Shown here in pieces: positions 52,513 through 61,059 of a stretch of 64,000 nt of DNA; position 1 is the first letter of the stretch, and each line of letters starts with the position of its first letter. The stretch covers positions 3,150,641-3,214,640 of the forward strand of contig CP022585.1 of assembly GCA_002243285.1 (NCBI GenBank), in the 5' to 3' direction. This stretch comes from Candidatus Fluviicola riflensis. Lineage in GTDB: Bacteria; Bacteroidota; Bacteroidia; Flavobacteriales_D; Crocinitomicaceae. The translations under genes were made by a program, and so were the position numbers. A model generated the notes under the pieces. It ran no database searches and was not told the DNA's origin. It saw only the letters and a program-made list of their open reading frames with translations.

Positions 52513-53634
52513 ATGTCAGAAGCAACGACCGTAATTACTCCAAAACGCCCTAGATTAAAATTCATTGATATGGCACGTTCGATTGCCATTTTGCTGATGC
52601 TTGAAGGGCATTTTGTGCATGATTCGCTCGATCCCGCATACATTGACCCTAATCATCCGGTTTACGCAACCTGGTTGTTTATCCGCGGCTTTACTTCTCC
52701 GATATTCCTTACGGTAACAGGTTTGATCTTCGTATACCTGATGTTAATGGACCGCCATATATCTTACTCCAAAAATATTCGTGTTAGAAAAGGTGCCGTG
52801 CGGGCGCTTGAATTGCTGTTTTGGGGATATTTATTGCAGCCGGGCGCATTCCACGTATTGCAATGTATCGGAATGGGAATCGGAATGATCTTATTGATTT
52901 TTGGGCTTTACAAGCTTATTAAACGCATTCCGCTGTGGATCTATTTTCTCATTGCCGGCATGACGCTTTTCTTTTTCGGGATGGAACTCAATACATTGCC
53001 ACCCGGAGAAGGCTGGCCCAAAAACGCTCCTGATTTTGTACAGAATATGTTTCATGGTCCAAGTAACCGGGCAATTTTTCCCATTGTTCCCAATATGGGT
53101 TTCACCATGATCGGAGCGATGATCGGTTGCTGGCTGCATGATTTCAGTAAATATGTACAGCGTTGGCGGTTTGCGTTCATTTTTATTACTATCGGCGCCC
53201 TTTGTTTTTTCCTCACCGATCAGATCCTTGGTACAGTAGACTGGCTCGTTTCATCGATTATGGGAGACATTAAATTCAAAAACATTACCATGAACTGGAT
53301 CATGTACAAAGTCGGCATGGTTTTTATGGTACTTGGTGTGTTGATGATTATAGAAAAACTGATCGGCGAAGTAAAACAAAACCTGTTTTTGAAAATCGGG
53401 CAGAATACGCTTTCTATCTACATTGTACACATGATTGTATTGTATGGGGCCATCACAGGATTCGGATTAAATCGATTGTTCAGCCAAAGCCTGACTCCAT
53501 ACGAAGCAGCTTTAGGCGCGTTATTGTTCATTATTTTGTTCATTGTTTTTACGCGTTACATCGACCCGCTTCGAGCTGTTTATAATAAAATTTTAGCAAC
53601 CGTTTTACCTTGGAAACGTCCAAAATCAGCATAG
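52513..53634 (+). CDS. Membrane acyltransferase (heparan-alpha-glucosaminide acetyltransferase-like, DUF1624)
   Basis: A 373-residue protein with about ten membrane helices. Early motif LKFIDMARSIAILLMLEGHFVHDSL carries the Arg and His positions of membrane acyltransferases; later helices IGMGIGMILLIFGLYKLI, NMGFTMIGAMIGCWLHDF and LKIGQNTLSIYIVHMIVLYGAI follow the same family layout. It probably moves acetyl groups across the inner membrane onto a glycan. The next gene, ten bases on, is a PKD-containing SGNH-type protein. A -7 box lies 18 bases before the ATG. Confidence 0.8.
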   Translation: MSEATTVITPKRPRLKFIDMARSIAILLMLEGHFVHDSLDPAYIDPNHPVYATWLFIRGFTSPIFLTVTGLIFVYLMLMDRHISYSKNIRVRKGAVRALELLFWGYLLQPGAFHVLQCIGMGIGMILLIFGLYKLIKRIPLWIYFLIAGMTLFFFGMELNTLPPGEGWPKNAPDFVQNMFHGPSNRAIFPIVPNMGFTMIGAMIGCWLHDFSKYVQRWRFAFIFITIGALCFFLTDQILGTVDWLVSSIMGDIKFKNITMNWIMYKVGMVFMVLGVLMIIEKLIGEVKQNLFLKIGQNTLSIYIVHMIVLYGAITGFGLNRLFSQSLTPYEAALGALLFIILFIVFTRYIDPLRAVYNKILATVLPWKRPKSA

Positions 53635-53644
53635 CAGAGTACCA

Positions 53645-54709
53645 ATGAAACGCATTTTATCACTTTTAGTTTTTTTAGTTTGCCTGCAAGCGGCCTATAC
53701 CCAGCAGCTCAATGTTATTTTCATCGGGAACAGTTACACGCATTACAACAACATGCCCAAAATCTTTGAGCACCTGGCAGAGTCTAAAGGCAAGAACGTA
53801 TATGCCGATTCTATTGCCGTAAGCGGAAGTACTTTAAAGGAGCATACAGATCGCCCGTCGACATTCAAAAAAATCAAATCACGTAAATGGGATGTTGTAA
53901 TCATCCAGGGATTTAGCCGCGAATTAGCACAGGATTCAGCTACCATCGCTACCACAACCATTCCTTATGCACGAATCCTGATCGACAGTATTGAACGCTA
54001 CAACCCGTGTGCAAGCATTTATTTTTACATGACATGGGGCTACGCCGATGGTTATGCACTTGATGAAAGGAACGACACGTATGAAAAAATGCAGGAGAAT
54101 GTAAAACGGGGTTATTTCCAGTTAAGCCGCGTGTTTAAATTTCCGATTGCGCCTGTAGGAATGGTTTGGCAGCAAGTGCGGGAATTGCATCCTGAGATCA
54201 ACTTATATGTTCCTGACAAAGAGCATCCGAATCCAAGCGGAAGCTTTATCGCTGCCTGTACTTTTTACGCAGCTATTTTCAAGGAAAGCCCAAGCGGCGG
54301 AACAGCTCCCGAACGTGTGCCTCTGGCAGTGGTTTCACCCATAGAGCGTGTTGCAGAAAAAGTCGTGTTAAACAACATGGACATCTACAACCTCGATACG
54401 ATTCAACATCCTGCACTGGAAATTCCACCGGTGCTCAATTTTAACATCGCAGAATCGTGGACCAATATTACGATCACCAATAAAACGAGAAATTGTCCGG
54501 ATGTCAAATGGGATTTCGGCGACGGAAGTACATCGCGCAAACTAAATCCGAAACACTATTACCAAAAATCGGGTACTTATACTGTTACGCTGAACGTCTA
54601 TAAAAACTGTCAGCATTACATTCTCAAAAAGCGCATCACTGTTTCGAAGGAAGACAAGTATGCCACCACCAAACCGAAGCCGAAGAAAAAGCCAACCGGA
54701 AAGAAATGA
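53645..54709 (+). CDS. SGNH-type hydrolase with a C-terminal PKD domain
   Basis: A 354-residue secreted protein. Signal MKRILSLLVFLVCLQAAYTQQ, then the GDSL-like block VIFIGNSYTHYNN (Ser nucleophile), GSTLKEHTDR, VVIIQGFSRE and a late D/H pair in VPDKEHPNPSGSFIAAC, all of the SGNH pattern. A PKD-like domain follows (WDFGDGSTSRKLNPKHYYQKSGTYTVTLNVYKNC) and a Lys/Pro tail. Its acyltransferase neighbour suggests acyl addition and removal on a surface glycan, an inference. No T9SS C-terminal domain is visible. Confidence 0.8.
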   Translation: MKRILSLLVFLVCLQAAYTQQLNVIFIGNSYTHYNNMPKIFEHLAESKGKNVYADSIAVSGSTLKEHTDRPSTFKKIKSRKWDVVIIQGFSRELAQDSATIATTTIPYARILIDSIERYNPCASIYFYMTWGYADGYALDERNDTYEKMQENVKRGYFQLSRVFKFPIAPVGMVWQQVRELHPEINLYVPDKEHPNPSGSFIAACTFYAAIFKESPSGGTAPERVPLAVVSPIERVAEKVVLNNMDIYNLDTIQHPALEIPPVLNFNIAESWTNITITNKTRNCPDVKWDFGDGSTSRKLNPKHYYQKSGTYTVTLNVYKNCQHYILKKRITVSKEDKYATTKPKPKKKPTGKK

Positions 54710-54770
54710 GTTCGTGAGTTTGTCCGTTTTATCCGTTTATTAAGTTTCAACTCACCAACTGATAAAACTA

Positions 54771-54798
54771 AAAAGGACCTCGTTTCGGAGATCCTTTT
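54771..54798. terminator. Intrinsic terminator between SGNH and HIT genes
   Basis: AAAAGGACCTC (54771-54781) and GAGATCCTTTT (54788-54798) pair with one mismatch around a 6-base loop, with A and T tracts outside. The two genes converge here. Confidence 0.75.
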
Positions 54799-54817
54799 CA
54801 ATTATTCTATTTCTTGT

Positions 54818-55207
54818 TTAAGCTAGTCGAATGCGATTAGCTATTTCGTTTAGTTCTTCAGCGCTTAATGAAAGCTTTTCCTGCGCGAAATTCATGTCAC
54901 TGACCTGGTTCATCGGAATAAGGTGAATGTGCGCGTGAGGTACTTCTAAACCGATCACAGACACGCCGATCTTCTTACAAGGGAACGCTGCTTTTATCTT
55001 ATGCGCAACGGTTTTGGAAAACACCATCATTTCTCCCAGCAAATTATCTTCCATATCAAAGATATAATCCACCTCTGTTTTCGGAATCACTAAAACGTGG
55101 CCCTTACGAAGAGGCATGATGTCGAGAAATGCCAAAAACCGGTCATTTTCTGCTACCTTATGACAAGGAATTTCGCCTGCCACAATTCTGGAAAAGAGCG
55201 TTGTCAT
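54818..55207 (-). CDS. HIT-family hydrolase
   Basis: A 129-residue nucleotide-binding protein. Motif EVPHAHIHLIPM shows the HxHxH triad with the nucleophilic middle His, preceded by VLVIPKTEVDYIFDMED. Such proteins hydrolyse nucleotide phosphoramidates or dinucleoside polyphosphates; the specific substrate is unknown. The ATG overlaps the greA stop codon by one base (TAATG), so the pair is translationally coupled. Confidence 0.92.
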   Translation of the reverse strand: MTTLFSRIVAGEIPCHKVAENDRFLAFLDIMPLRKGHVLVIPKTEVDYIFDMEDNLLGEMMVFSKTVAHKIKAAFPCKKIGVSVIGLEVPHAHIHLIPMNQVSDMNFAQEKLSLSAEELNEIANRIRLA

Positions 55208-55680
55208 TAACGTGTAATATCTATAATTTCAAACTGCATGGTGCCATTAGGTGTTTGAATATCGGCAATGTCACCAACTTTCTTTCCTAACAAACCTCTT
55301 CCGATTGGAGAATCAACCGAAATCTTTTTTGCTTTTAAATCGGCTTCGCTTTCCGCAACCAGGGTATACTGCATTTCCATTCCGTTGGAAACGTTTTTGA
55401 TCGATACGGTAGACAGAATGAATGCTTTGGAATTATCGATTGTCGAATTATCAATAACACGTGCTTTGGAAATTAATTCTTCCATTTTGGAAATCTTCAT
55501 TTCCAGCAACCCTTGTGCTTCTTTTGCTGCGTCGTATTCGGCGTTTTCAGATAAATCGCCTTTGTCGCGGGCTTCTGCTATTTGCTCCGAAATCATAGGA
55601 CGTTGAACCGATTTCATATCGTACAACTCGTCCTTCAATTTCTTCAATCCTTCTTCTGTATAATAAGCAAATTCTGACAT
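55207..55680 (-). CDS. greA: Transcription elongation factor GreA
   Basis: Stimulates cleavage of backtracked transcripts by RNA polymerase. The 157-residue protein has the acidic N-terminal coiled coil (YYTEEGLKKLKDELYDMKSVQRPMISEQIAEARDKGDLSENAEYDAAKEAQ, with the tip acidic residues and the conserved GDLSENAEY) and the C-terminal FKBP-like domain (SVDSPIGRGLLGKKVGDIADIQTPNG). The ATG at 55680 is preferred, giving the standard length; the longer frame to 55746 adds a non-conserved stretch. HIT follows with one-base overlap. Confidence 0.95.
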   Translation of the reverse strand: MSEFAYYTEEGLKKLKDELYDMKSVQRPMISEQIAEARDKGDLSENAEYDAAKEAQGLLEMKISKMEELISKARVIDNSTIDNSKAFILSTVSIKNVSNGMEMQYTLVAESEADLKAKKISVDSPIGRGLLGKKVGDIADIQTPNGTMQFEIIDITR

Positions 55681-55764
55681 ATTCATTAACTTTTGTTCGG
55701 CTATATATAACAACAAGAGAGCCCATTGGACTCTCCTGTTAAGCAAATATAACGTTTTTCGGTA

Positions 55765-56829
55765 TTATTTCAAACTGATTGTTACACCAAATGTATGAAC
55801 AACTCCAAATTTACCAGCTAAGCGCATAGCATATTGTAAGCCTAATGCAGATTTGTTTTTACCTACCAGTGCATCGGCAGAAAAACCTGCTGTCAAACCA
55901 GACATAGCGTTCGCCTGGTTGTCTGCATCAAACATTTTACGTTCGATTACATAGCCTGCACGAACGTTAAACGCTGCCTTTTCAGTTGTCATTCCATAAT
56001 CCAAACCAATACGGTACTGATCATACTGGAATGAGTTAGCTGAAAAACCTAAAGCTGCGATCAACTTATTGTTTTCATTAAAGATGAAATCGTAAGATCC
56101 GCCGATATTCAACAGAGAAGGCAATTCATACGTCGCAGAGCGTTGCTCAAGCGTAGCAATATTACCGTCATTCAAATAGTTGATTTCAGTAGACAAACCA
56201 TCACCTTTGTAACGCATTACAGGACCAACATTTTTCAATGCAATACCAAATTTAACCTGGTCTTGCTCACCTGTCACATAACGGATTCCTGCATCAAATG
56301 CAATCCCGTTTGCTTTCAGGTTGGAAATGTTTTCACTGATTACTTTGAAGTTAACTCCACCATAAATACTGGACGAGAAACTACGTGCGTACCCTAAGTT
56401 GAAAATATTCATACGCGGGCTGAAAACCCCGATTCCACCTTCAGGAAGATCTACGGTAGTTACATCGATATCCCCAAAATTTAATGATTGGATGGAAACC
56501 GCGATTACACTTGACTCGGAAACGCGTTGTGCAATACCTGCACTGCTCAAACCGATTCCTGCGCCGCCTAACCAGTTGGTGTAGTCGAATTTGATTTGCG
56601 TTTTATCCGTAAATGCCAATCCGGCAATATTGGTAAACGTTGCCTCTAATCCATTTACGTGAGAGATTCCCGCGTCACCGATAGCAGCACTTCGTCCCCA
56701 GGGATTGATTAGCAGTTGAGAAGCGCCGGCAGAACCGACACGATCTTCATTTCCGGCGAAGAGCCCGGAGCAGCTCAATACTGCTCCGGCAACTGCCGTA
56801 TATTTTAAGATTTTATTCATTCTTTTCAT
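55765..56829 (-). CDS. PorV/PorQ-family outer-membrane protein
   Basis: A 354-residue outer-membrane barrel. Signal MNKILKYTAVAGAVLSCSGLFAG (M4 at 56820; M1 at 56829 adds three residues). The family pattern is visible: SAGASQLLINPWGRSAAIGDAGISHVNGLEATFTNIAGLAFTDKTQIKF, with later strands GYARSFSSSIYGGVNFKVISENIS and FGIALKNVGPVMRYKGDG. PorV-type barrels shuttle T9SS cargo from the translocon to the attachment complex. It starts 24 bases after the second large secreted protein in an operon with it. Confidence 0.9.
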   Translation of the reverse strand: MKRMNKILKYTAVAGAVLSCSGLFAGNEDRVGSAGASQLLINPWGRSAAIGDAGISHVNGLEATFTNIAGLAFTDKTQIKFDYTNWLGGAGIGLSSAGIAQRVSESSVIAVSIQSLNFGDIDVTTVDLPEGGIGVFSPRMNIFNLGYARSFSSSIYGGVNFKVISENISNLKANGIAFDAGIRYVTGEQDQVKFGIALKNVGPVMRYKGDGLSTEINYLNDGNIATLEQRSATYELPSLLNIGGSYDFIFNENNKLIAALGFSANSFQYDQYRIGLDYGMTTEKAAFNVRAGYVIERKMFDADNQANAMSGLTAGFSADALVGKNKSALGLQYAMRLAGKFGVVHTFGVTISLK

Positions 56830-56853
56830 AGTCTTTGCTTAATGAAGTAAAGA

Positions 56854-59800
56854 TTAAATATTCTCTAAATCGATCTGTCTCATTCCACCGAAGAACTTCA
56901 CAATTTTCTCTCCGACACCCGGCACATCCACATGAATAATGTAGATACCGCTTGAAATCGGAATTCCTTTTGAATTCTTCAAATCCCAGTCAATCGAGGT
57001 AACCTGATTGTCTTTCTTGAACGAACGGATCAACTTACCGCTTACGTTGTAAATGGTAACCGTACACTGGTCAGGAAGATTTGTGATTTTCACACGGTTA
57101 TCCAAACGGGTACGTTCGTATTGAGAGAATGCGTAATAAGGATTCGGAACAACATTAATGATGTCCAACACGCTCGCCAATTGTTCCTGGCTTGCAGTAG
57201 TCGTTTTGATATCATCCATACTCCACCCGTACATTGGTTTACCCCCGTTATCGTTGGTAGCGACCCAGTCTTTGTACTCCTTGTTAACGCGAGCTTTGAT
57301 TGTTACACCAGTCTCCAACAGATCATGACCTTCGGACAAAACAGGATTGATAATCCATGTAAGGCTTTCGAACACATCACCATAAGATGATGTTGTAGCT
57401 GTAGCATATTGATCGTAAACCCAGTCATTGCTTCCATCATAGTAAAGTGACGGTGTTTGGAAACTTCCGTAACCAACTTTGTAACCATAAATGTAGATCG
57501 GATGCTGACCACCCATTACAGGTGTTCCGTTGTTGTCTACGATATTAGATGTAGGGTTCCAGATCATGTCTGCACCGTTTTCACCACCCAAGAAGGAGTT
57601 TTCACCAAATGCCATGTGCAAACGAGCACCTGATTCAAGGTCAATTGCATAACCAGGGAACCAGCCCATACCCATAGGTTGGGTAACTTCACTTGCATTG
57701 TAACCGGCATCACCTAATTTCCTGCCGTTTTTGTCAACAGAGGGAGATTCACGTAATTCACCTGGTTTACCACCACCAACATTCAGGTTTTCGTCACGGC
57801 CAAGTTCAACGATCACACAACGTGTCCATTGAGACTTGTCGCTTGTAATCACAACGTCAACACTTGGAAGGAACGAAATACTTGATCTTGCTCTTGAACC
57901 AGAGAAAGATACGAAGCTTGCAGGGTAAGCCAATGGCATGAAATCACATTGGTAACCAGTTACACGATGCGGAGCCATACCACCTCCGAGCAATTTACTG
58001 TACAACTCTTTCGGATCTTTTCCAACCTCGTCGTTATAACAGCATGGGTTCAAATAATCATCCGGAAGCGGATCACATTCTGTTGTTTGATCAGGAGAAT
58101 AAGTTCCTGTACGGATCCAGTTTGTCGGGAACGTTTGTGCATCATCCGGCACAAAAGACAACCAACGCTTGGATGAATCTGCAAATTCATACGAAGAAGA
58201 GATCGGATCGGCGTACTTGGCAGCCTCATTACCTGAACCTGATGGAATATAATGCTCATTTTGATAAATCTGAACCGAAACACCCCATTTTGGAATGATT
58301 TGCTCGTTGTCATTTTTGATCGTAGTCTCAGAAGTTGCCGAGTCAATCACACTTCCACCTTTTTGATCATAACGGTAAATCACCCATGAAGCTGTATCGA
58401 TATCCGTATAGTCACGGAATTCACACTCGAAGTAACCACCAACAAGGTTCAATGGATCTACAACTTTAACGTTGATCGGTCCACCTCCGTAATCATACTC
58501 AGGATCTTCCATGTAACCGGTAGAAAGGATTTCGTTGGTTGAAGCTGTTGTCAGTTCCAACGCATTGTTTCCGTTACCGAATCCATCCAAACGCGTGATA
58601 CGCGGTGTTTGTCCGTAAGTTGCATTTTGTATTGTACCACCCAACTCAGGAGCCGGATTATGTGGTACTGCAGGCATCGCCAACAATGGTGTTCCATCCG
58701 CATTGATACGGGAACGTAAGTAAGGCAATTTCTGTCCGTCAAGTTTGGTTTGATCGTTCGGATCGTAATCCTTGAAATTGTTGTAACCGTAAGCTACTGC
58801 AATGTAGTAGTAAGTCTTATGGTTTACCAACGTTCTTGAGCCACTGGCGAATAAATCTTCCGTAAGACGGAATGTGTGACGAATACCATTGTCTTCACCA
58901 TCTACCTTTTCAACAGGAATCGAGAATCCAAGTTCTTCATCAAACTCAAAGTTTACCAAACGATCTACTCCGTTTTTAACATCACACTGTGCTACCAAAC
59001 GTGCTTTCGTTGCATCCTGAATATCGGCAACAGTAGCCTCATCATTGATCATTTGGAAAATCTGATATCCTTCGAAACGGTAGAAACGATCTGAGAAACT
59101 AGGGTCGATATTAATTTTATCTTCCTCAATATACTCCTCGTTCTTATTGTTTGATTGCGACGGGTTATCCAACATCAGGATCAACTCATTATTCAATTCC
59201 TGGATAGTCAACACAGGAGCGTGAGGTGGTTCCAAAATACGGAAACAGTTATCAAACAAAGCCTGAGCTTTTGTATCGGCACGTTTCAAAGCATCTACAG
59301 AGGCGAAGATACTTCCTTCATTACTACGTGCAAACACGATACCAACTGTAATGTTGTTTACCGCACCCGGACGCAATGTAAAAGGACCGGCAGATTGAAC
59401 GAAACGACGGTCACCTGCAGGGTTACTAGCACCACCATTTCCTTGAGGATCAAATTCTGACCAGTCAAATCCAGGGTCGATACCTGCAGTTCCCCAATCC
59501 AATGAATCGGAATCACCAGGGAACATATAGTTTGCCAAAATAGTTGTTACACCGGAAGAAGGGCTGAATCCTGTACCACCATAGTAAGAATTGTCGCCAA
59601 AACGCCAAACACCTTTCATGTAGTTGTAGAACTGAGCAGCACTACTTGGATCTGACTGAGATTGAGCAGCGTTACTTGTATAGTATTTAAACAAACGCAT
59701 ACCGTAACGCTCGTTATCAGCGATACCATCACCGTAACCGATACCCAAACCTTTGTATACGATACCTGTATCTGCAATTGCAGCAGCAACTGTTGGAGTT

Positions 59801-61041
59801 GTAACGATACCAGTAATCGGATCTGTTACAGGACCAACGTTATCTCTACCGTCAGCATCCTGGTAAGGACCTTCAAAGAAGTCAATTCCAAGTGCCGGAG
59901 GGTTTTGCCCATATCCTACTCTACCTGATTGAGTTTCGTCATTCAAGTCACCATTGTAGATATATCCTAGTCCACGCGTAACGTCACAACCAACGTAGTC
60001 ATCATTGTAGTTACCCAAATCAGCATCAATATATTGTGCAAAGTAAGTGTCATACAATGTTTGTGTACCACGATTAATCAACTCGTAGTTATAGAACGTC
60101 ATTTTATTGATCTCGTCATCGGTTGCAAAAGAGAAAGCCTGTGCTCTGATCTCCATACCAATGGCTTGACCACCTGATTCAGAGTGAATATTTCCTTTAT
60201 CGTTGAATACCCACCAATGTGTATCATCACCAAACAAAGAAATACGACGGTCAACACCACATTCGATATCATCACGTCCAAGGATGTCATCATACCACGG
60301 GTAATCACCATCCAATGCGTTGTAATACAAATCCTGATTACGGTCATAGTAAGGAGCCAGGAACGGATCCTGATCCAAAGTAATGTTCCCATTACCCGGC
60401 CACGCGTTGATACGAGCCAATACTTCGTTATCCGGAGCATCTACTTCATCACATCCTTCGAAATTAGGATTGAACGGATTGGGATTATTACATTCCCACC
60501 AGGTAATGAATGCTACAACTTCAGCTTTACGAATCGAGAAGATGTTATCGTAAGTTGCACACACAGCAGGATCAACGTTGGCGTCACCATAATCATGTGT
60601 TGTATTGTCAGCTTGTGGCACCAACGGATTGTAGTTACCAGAACCGGCGTTTGTAGTTAACGGGCCAGGCCAAAAGTCATTACCATCCTGACGGAACGTA
60701 ACCGCAGCCAGTTTAAGCTGACCATTTACATCTGTACCACCCATCCAAAGTGACGCTGCGTAGATCGCAGTCGCATCACCTGTTTTAGGCACTTTATAAG
60801 TCGCAACACCATTTGCACGGTCAAGGAACAAAAGTCCTCCCGTTTCCAACTGACAACTCACATCATTGAAGCTCATTGTCAGACGGTAGTTTGCAGGAGC
60901 GCAGTTGGCACCCCGCGTCTGAGATACAGGTTTGTCCTGAATCCCTGATTTGCTCTTACCGAAGTTTTCATTGTAACCAAAGACCGAGCTTATGGTTAAC
61001 ATCGCAACTCCCAGCGTTAAAAAATTTATTTTTCGTTTCAT
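56854..61041 (-). CDS. Very large secreted protein with a T9SS-like C-terminal tail, paralogue B
   Basis: A 1395-residue paralogue of the protein at 48091-52278, with identical length and obvious close similarity along its whole length (for example GNCAPANYRLT region, ILEPPHAPVLTIQELNNELILMLDNP, YGQTPRITRLDGFGNGNNAL). Signal MKRKINFLTLGVAMLTISSVFG. The C-terminus ends IISSGIYIIHVDVPGVGE-type, followed by KIVKFFGGMRQIDLENI. No catalytic motif seen. It sits 18 bases after the TonB-dependent receptor and 24 bases before the PorV-like gene. Codon choice differs from copy A (for example CCT, GCA and GGT where A has CCG, GCG and GGC). Function unknown. Confidence 0.8.
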   Translation of the reverse strand: MKRKINFLTLGVAMLTISSVFGYNENFGKSKSGIQDKPVSQTRGANCAPANYRLTMSFNDVSCQLETGGLLFLDRANGVATYKVPKTGDATAIYAASLWMGGTDVNGQLKLAAVTFRQDGNDFWPGPLTTNAGSGNYNPLVPQADNTTHDYGDANVDPAVCATYDNIFSIRKAEVVAFITWWECNNPNPFNPNFEGCDEVDAPDNEVLARINAWPGNGNITLDQDPFLAPYYDRNQDLYYNALDGDYPWYDDILGRDDIECGVDRRISLFGDDTHWWVFNDKGNIHSESGGQAIGMEIRAQAFSFATDDEINKMTFYNYELINRGTQTLYDTYFAQYIDADLGNYNDDYVGCDVTRGLGYIYNGDLNDETQSGRVGYGQNPPALGIDFFEGPYQDADGRDNVGPVTDPITGIVTTPTVAAAIADTGIVYKGLGIGYGDGIADNERYGMRLFKYYTSNAAQSQSDPSSAAQFYNYMKGVWRFGDNSYYGGTGFSPSSGVTTILANYMFPGDSDSLDWGTAGIDPGFDWSEFDPQGNGGASNPAGDRRFVQSAGPFTLRPGAVNNITVGIVFARSNEGSIFASVDALKRADTKAQALFDNCFRILEPPHAPVLTIQELNNELILMLDNPSQSNNKNEEYIEEDKINIDPSFSDRFYRFEGYQIFQMINDEATVADIQDATKARLVAQCDVKNGVDRLVNFEFDEELGFSIPVEKVDGEDNGIRHTFRLTEDLFASGSRTLVNHKTYYYIAVAYGYNNFKDYDPNDQTKLDGQKLPYLRSRINADGTPLLAMPAVPHNPAPELGGTIQNATYGQTPRITRLDGFGNGNNALELTTASTNEILSTGYMEDPEYDYGGGPINVKVVDPLNLVGGYFECEFRDYTDIDTASWVIYRYDQKGGSVIDSATSETTIKNDNEQIIPKWGVSVQIYQNEHYIPSGSGNEAAKYADPISSSYEFADSSKRWLSFVPDDAQTFPTNWIRTGTYSPDQTTECDPLPDDYLNPCCYNDEVGKDPKELYSKLLGGGMAPHRVTGYQCDFMPLAYPASFVSFSGSRARSSISFLPSVDVVITSDKSQWTRCVIVELGRDENLNVGGGKPGELRESPSVDKNGRKLGDAGYNASEVTQPMGMGWFPGYAIDLESGARLHMAFGENSFLGGENGADMIWNPTSNIVDNNGTPVMGGQHPIYIYGYKVGYGSFQTPSLYYDGSNDWVYDQYATATTSSYGDVFESLTWIINPVLSEGHDLLETGVTIKARVNKEYKDWVATNDNGGKPMYGWSMDDIKTTTASQEQLASVLDIINVVPNPYYAFSQYERTRLDNRVKITNLPDQCTVTIYNVSGKLIRSFKKDNQVTSIDWDLKNSKGIPISSGIYIIHVDVPGVGEKIVKFFGGMRQIDLENI

Positions 61042-61059
61042 ACAAGTTCATTTAATGTC

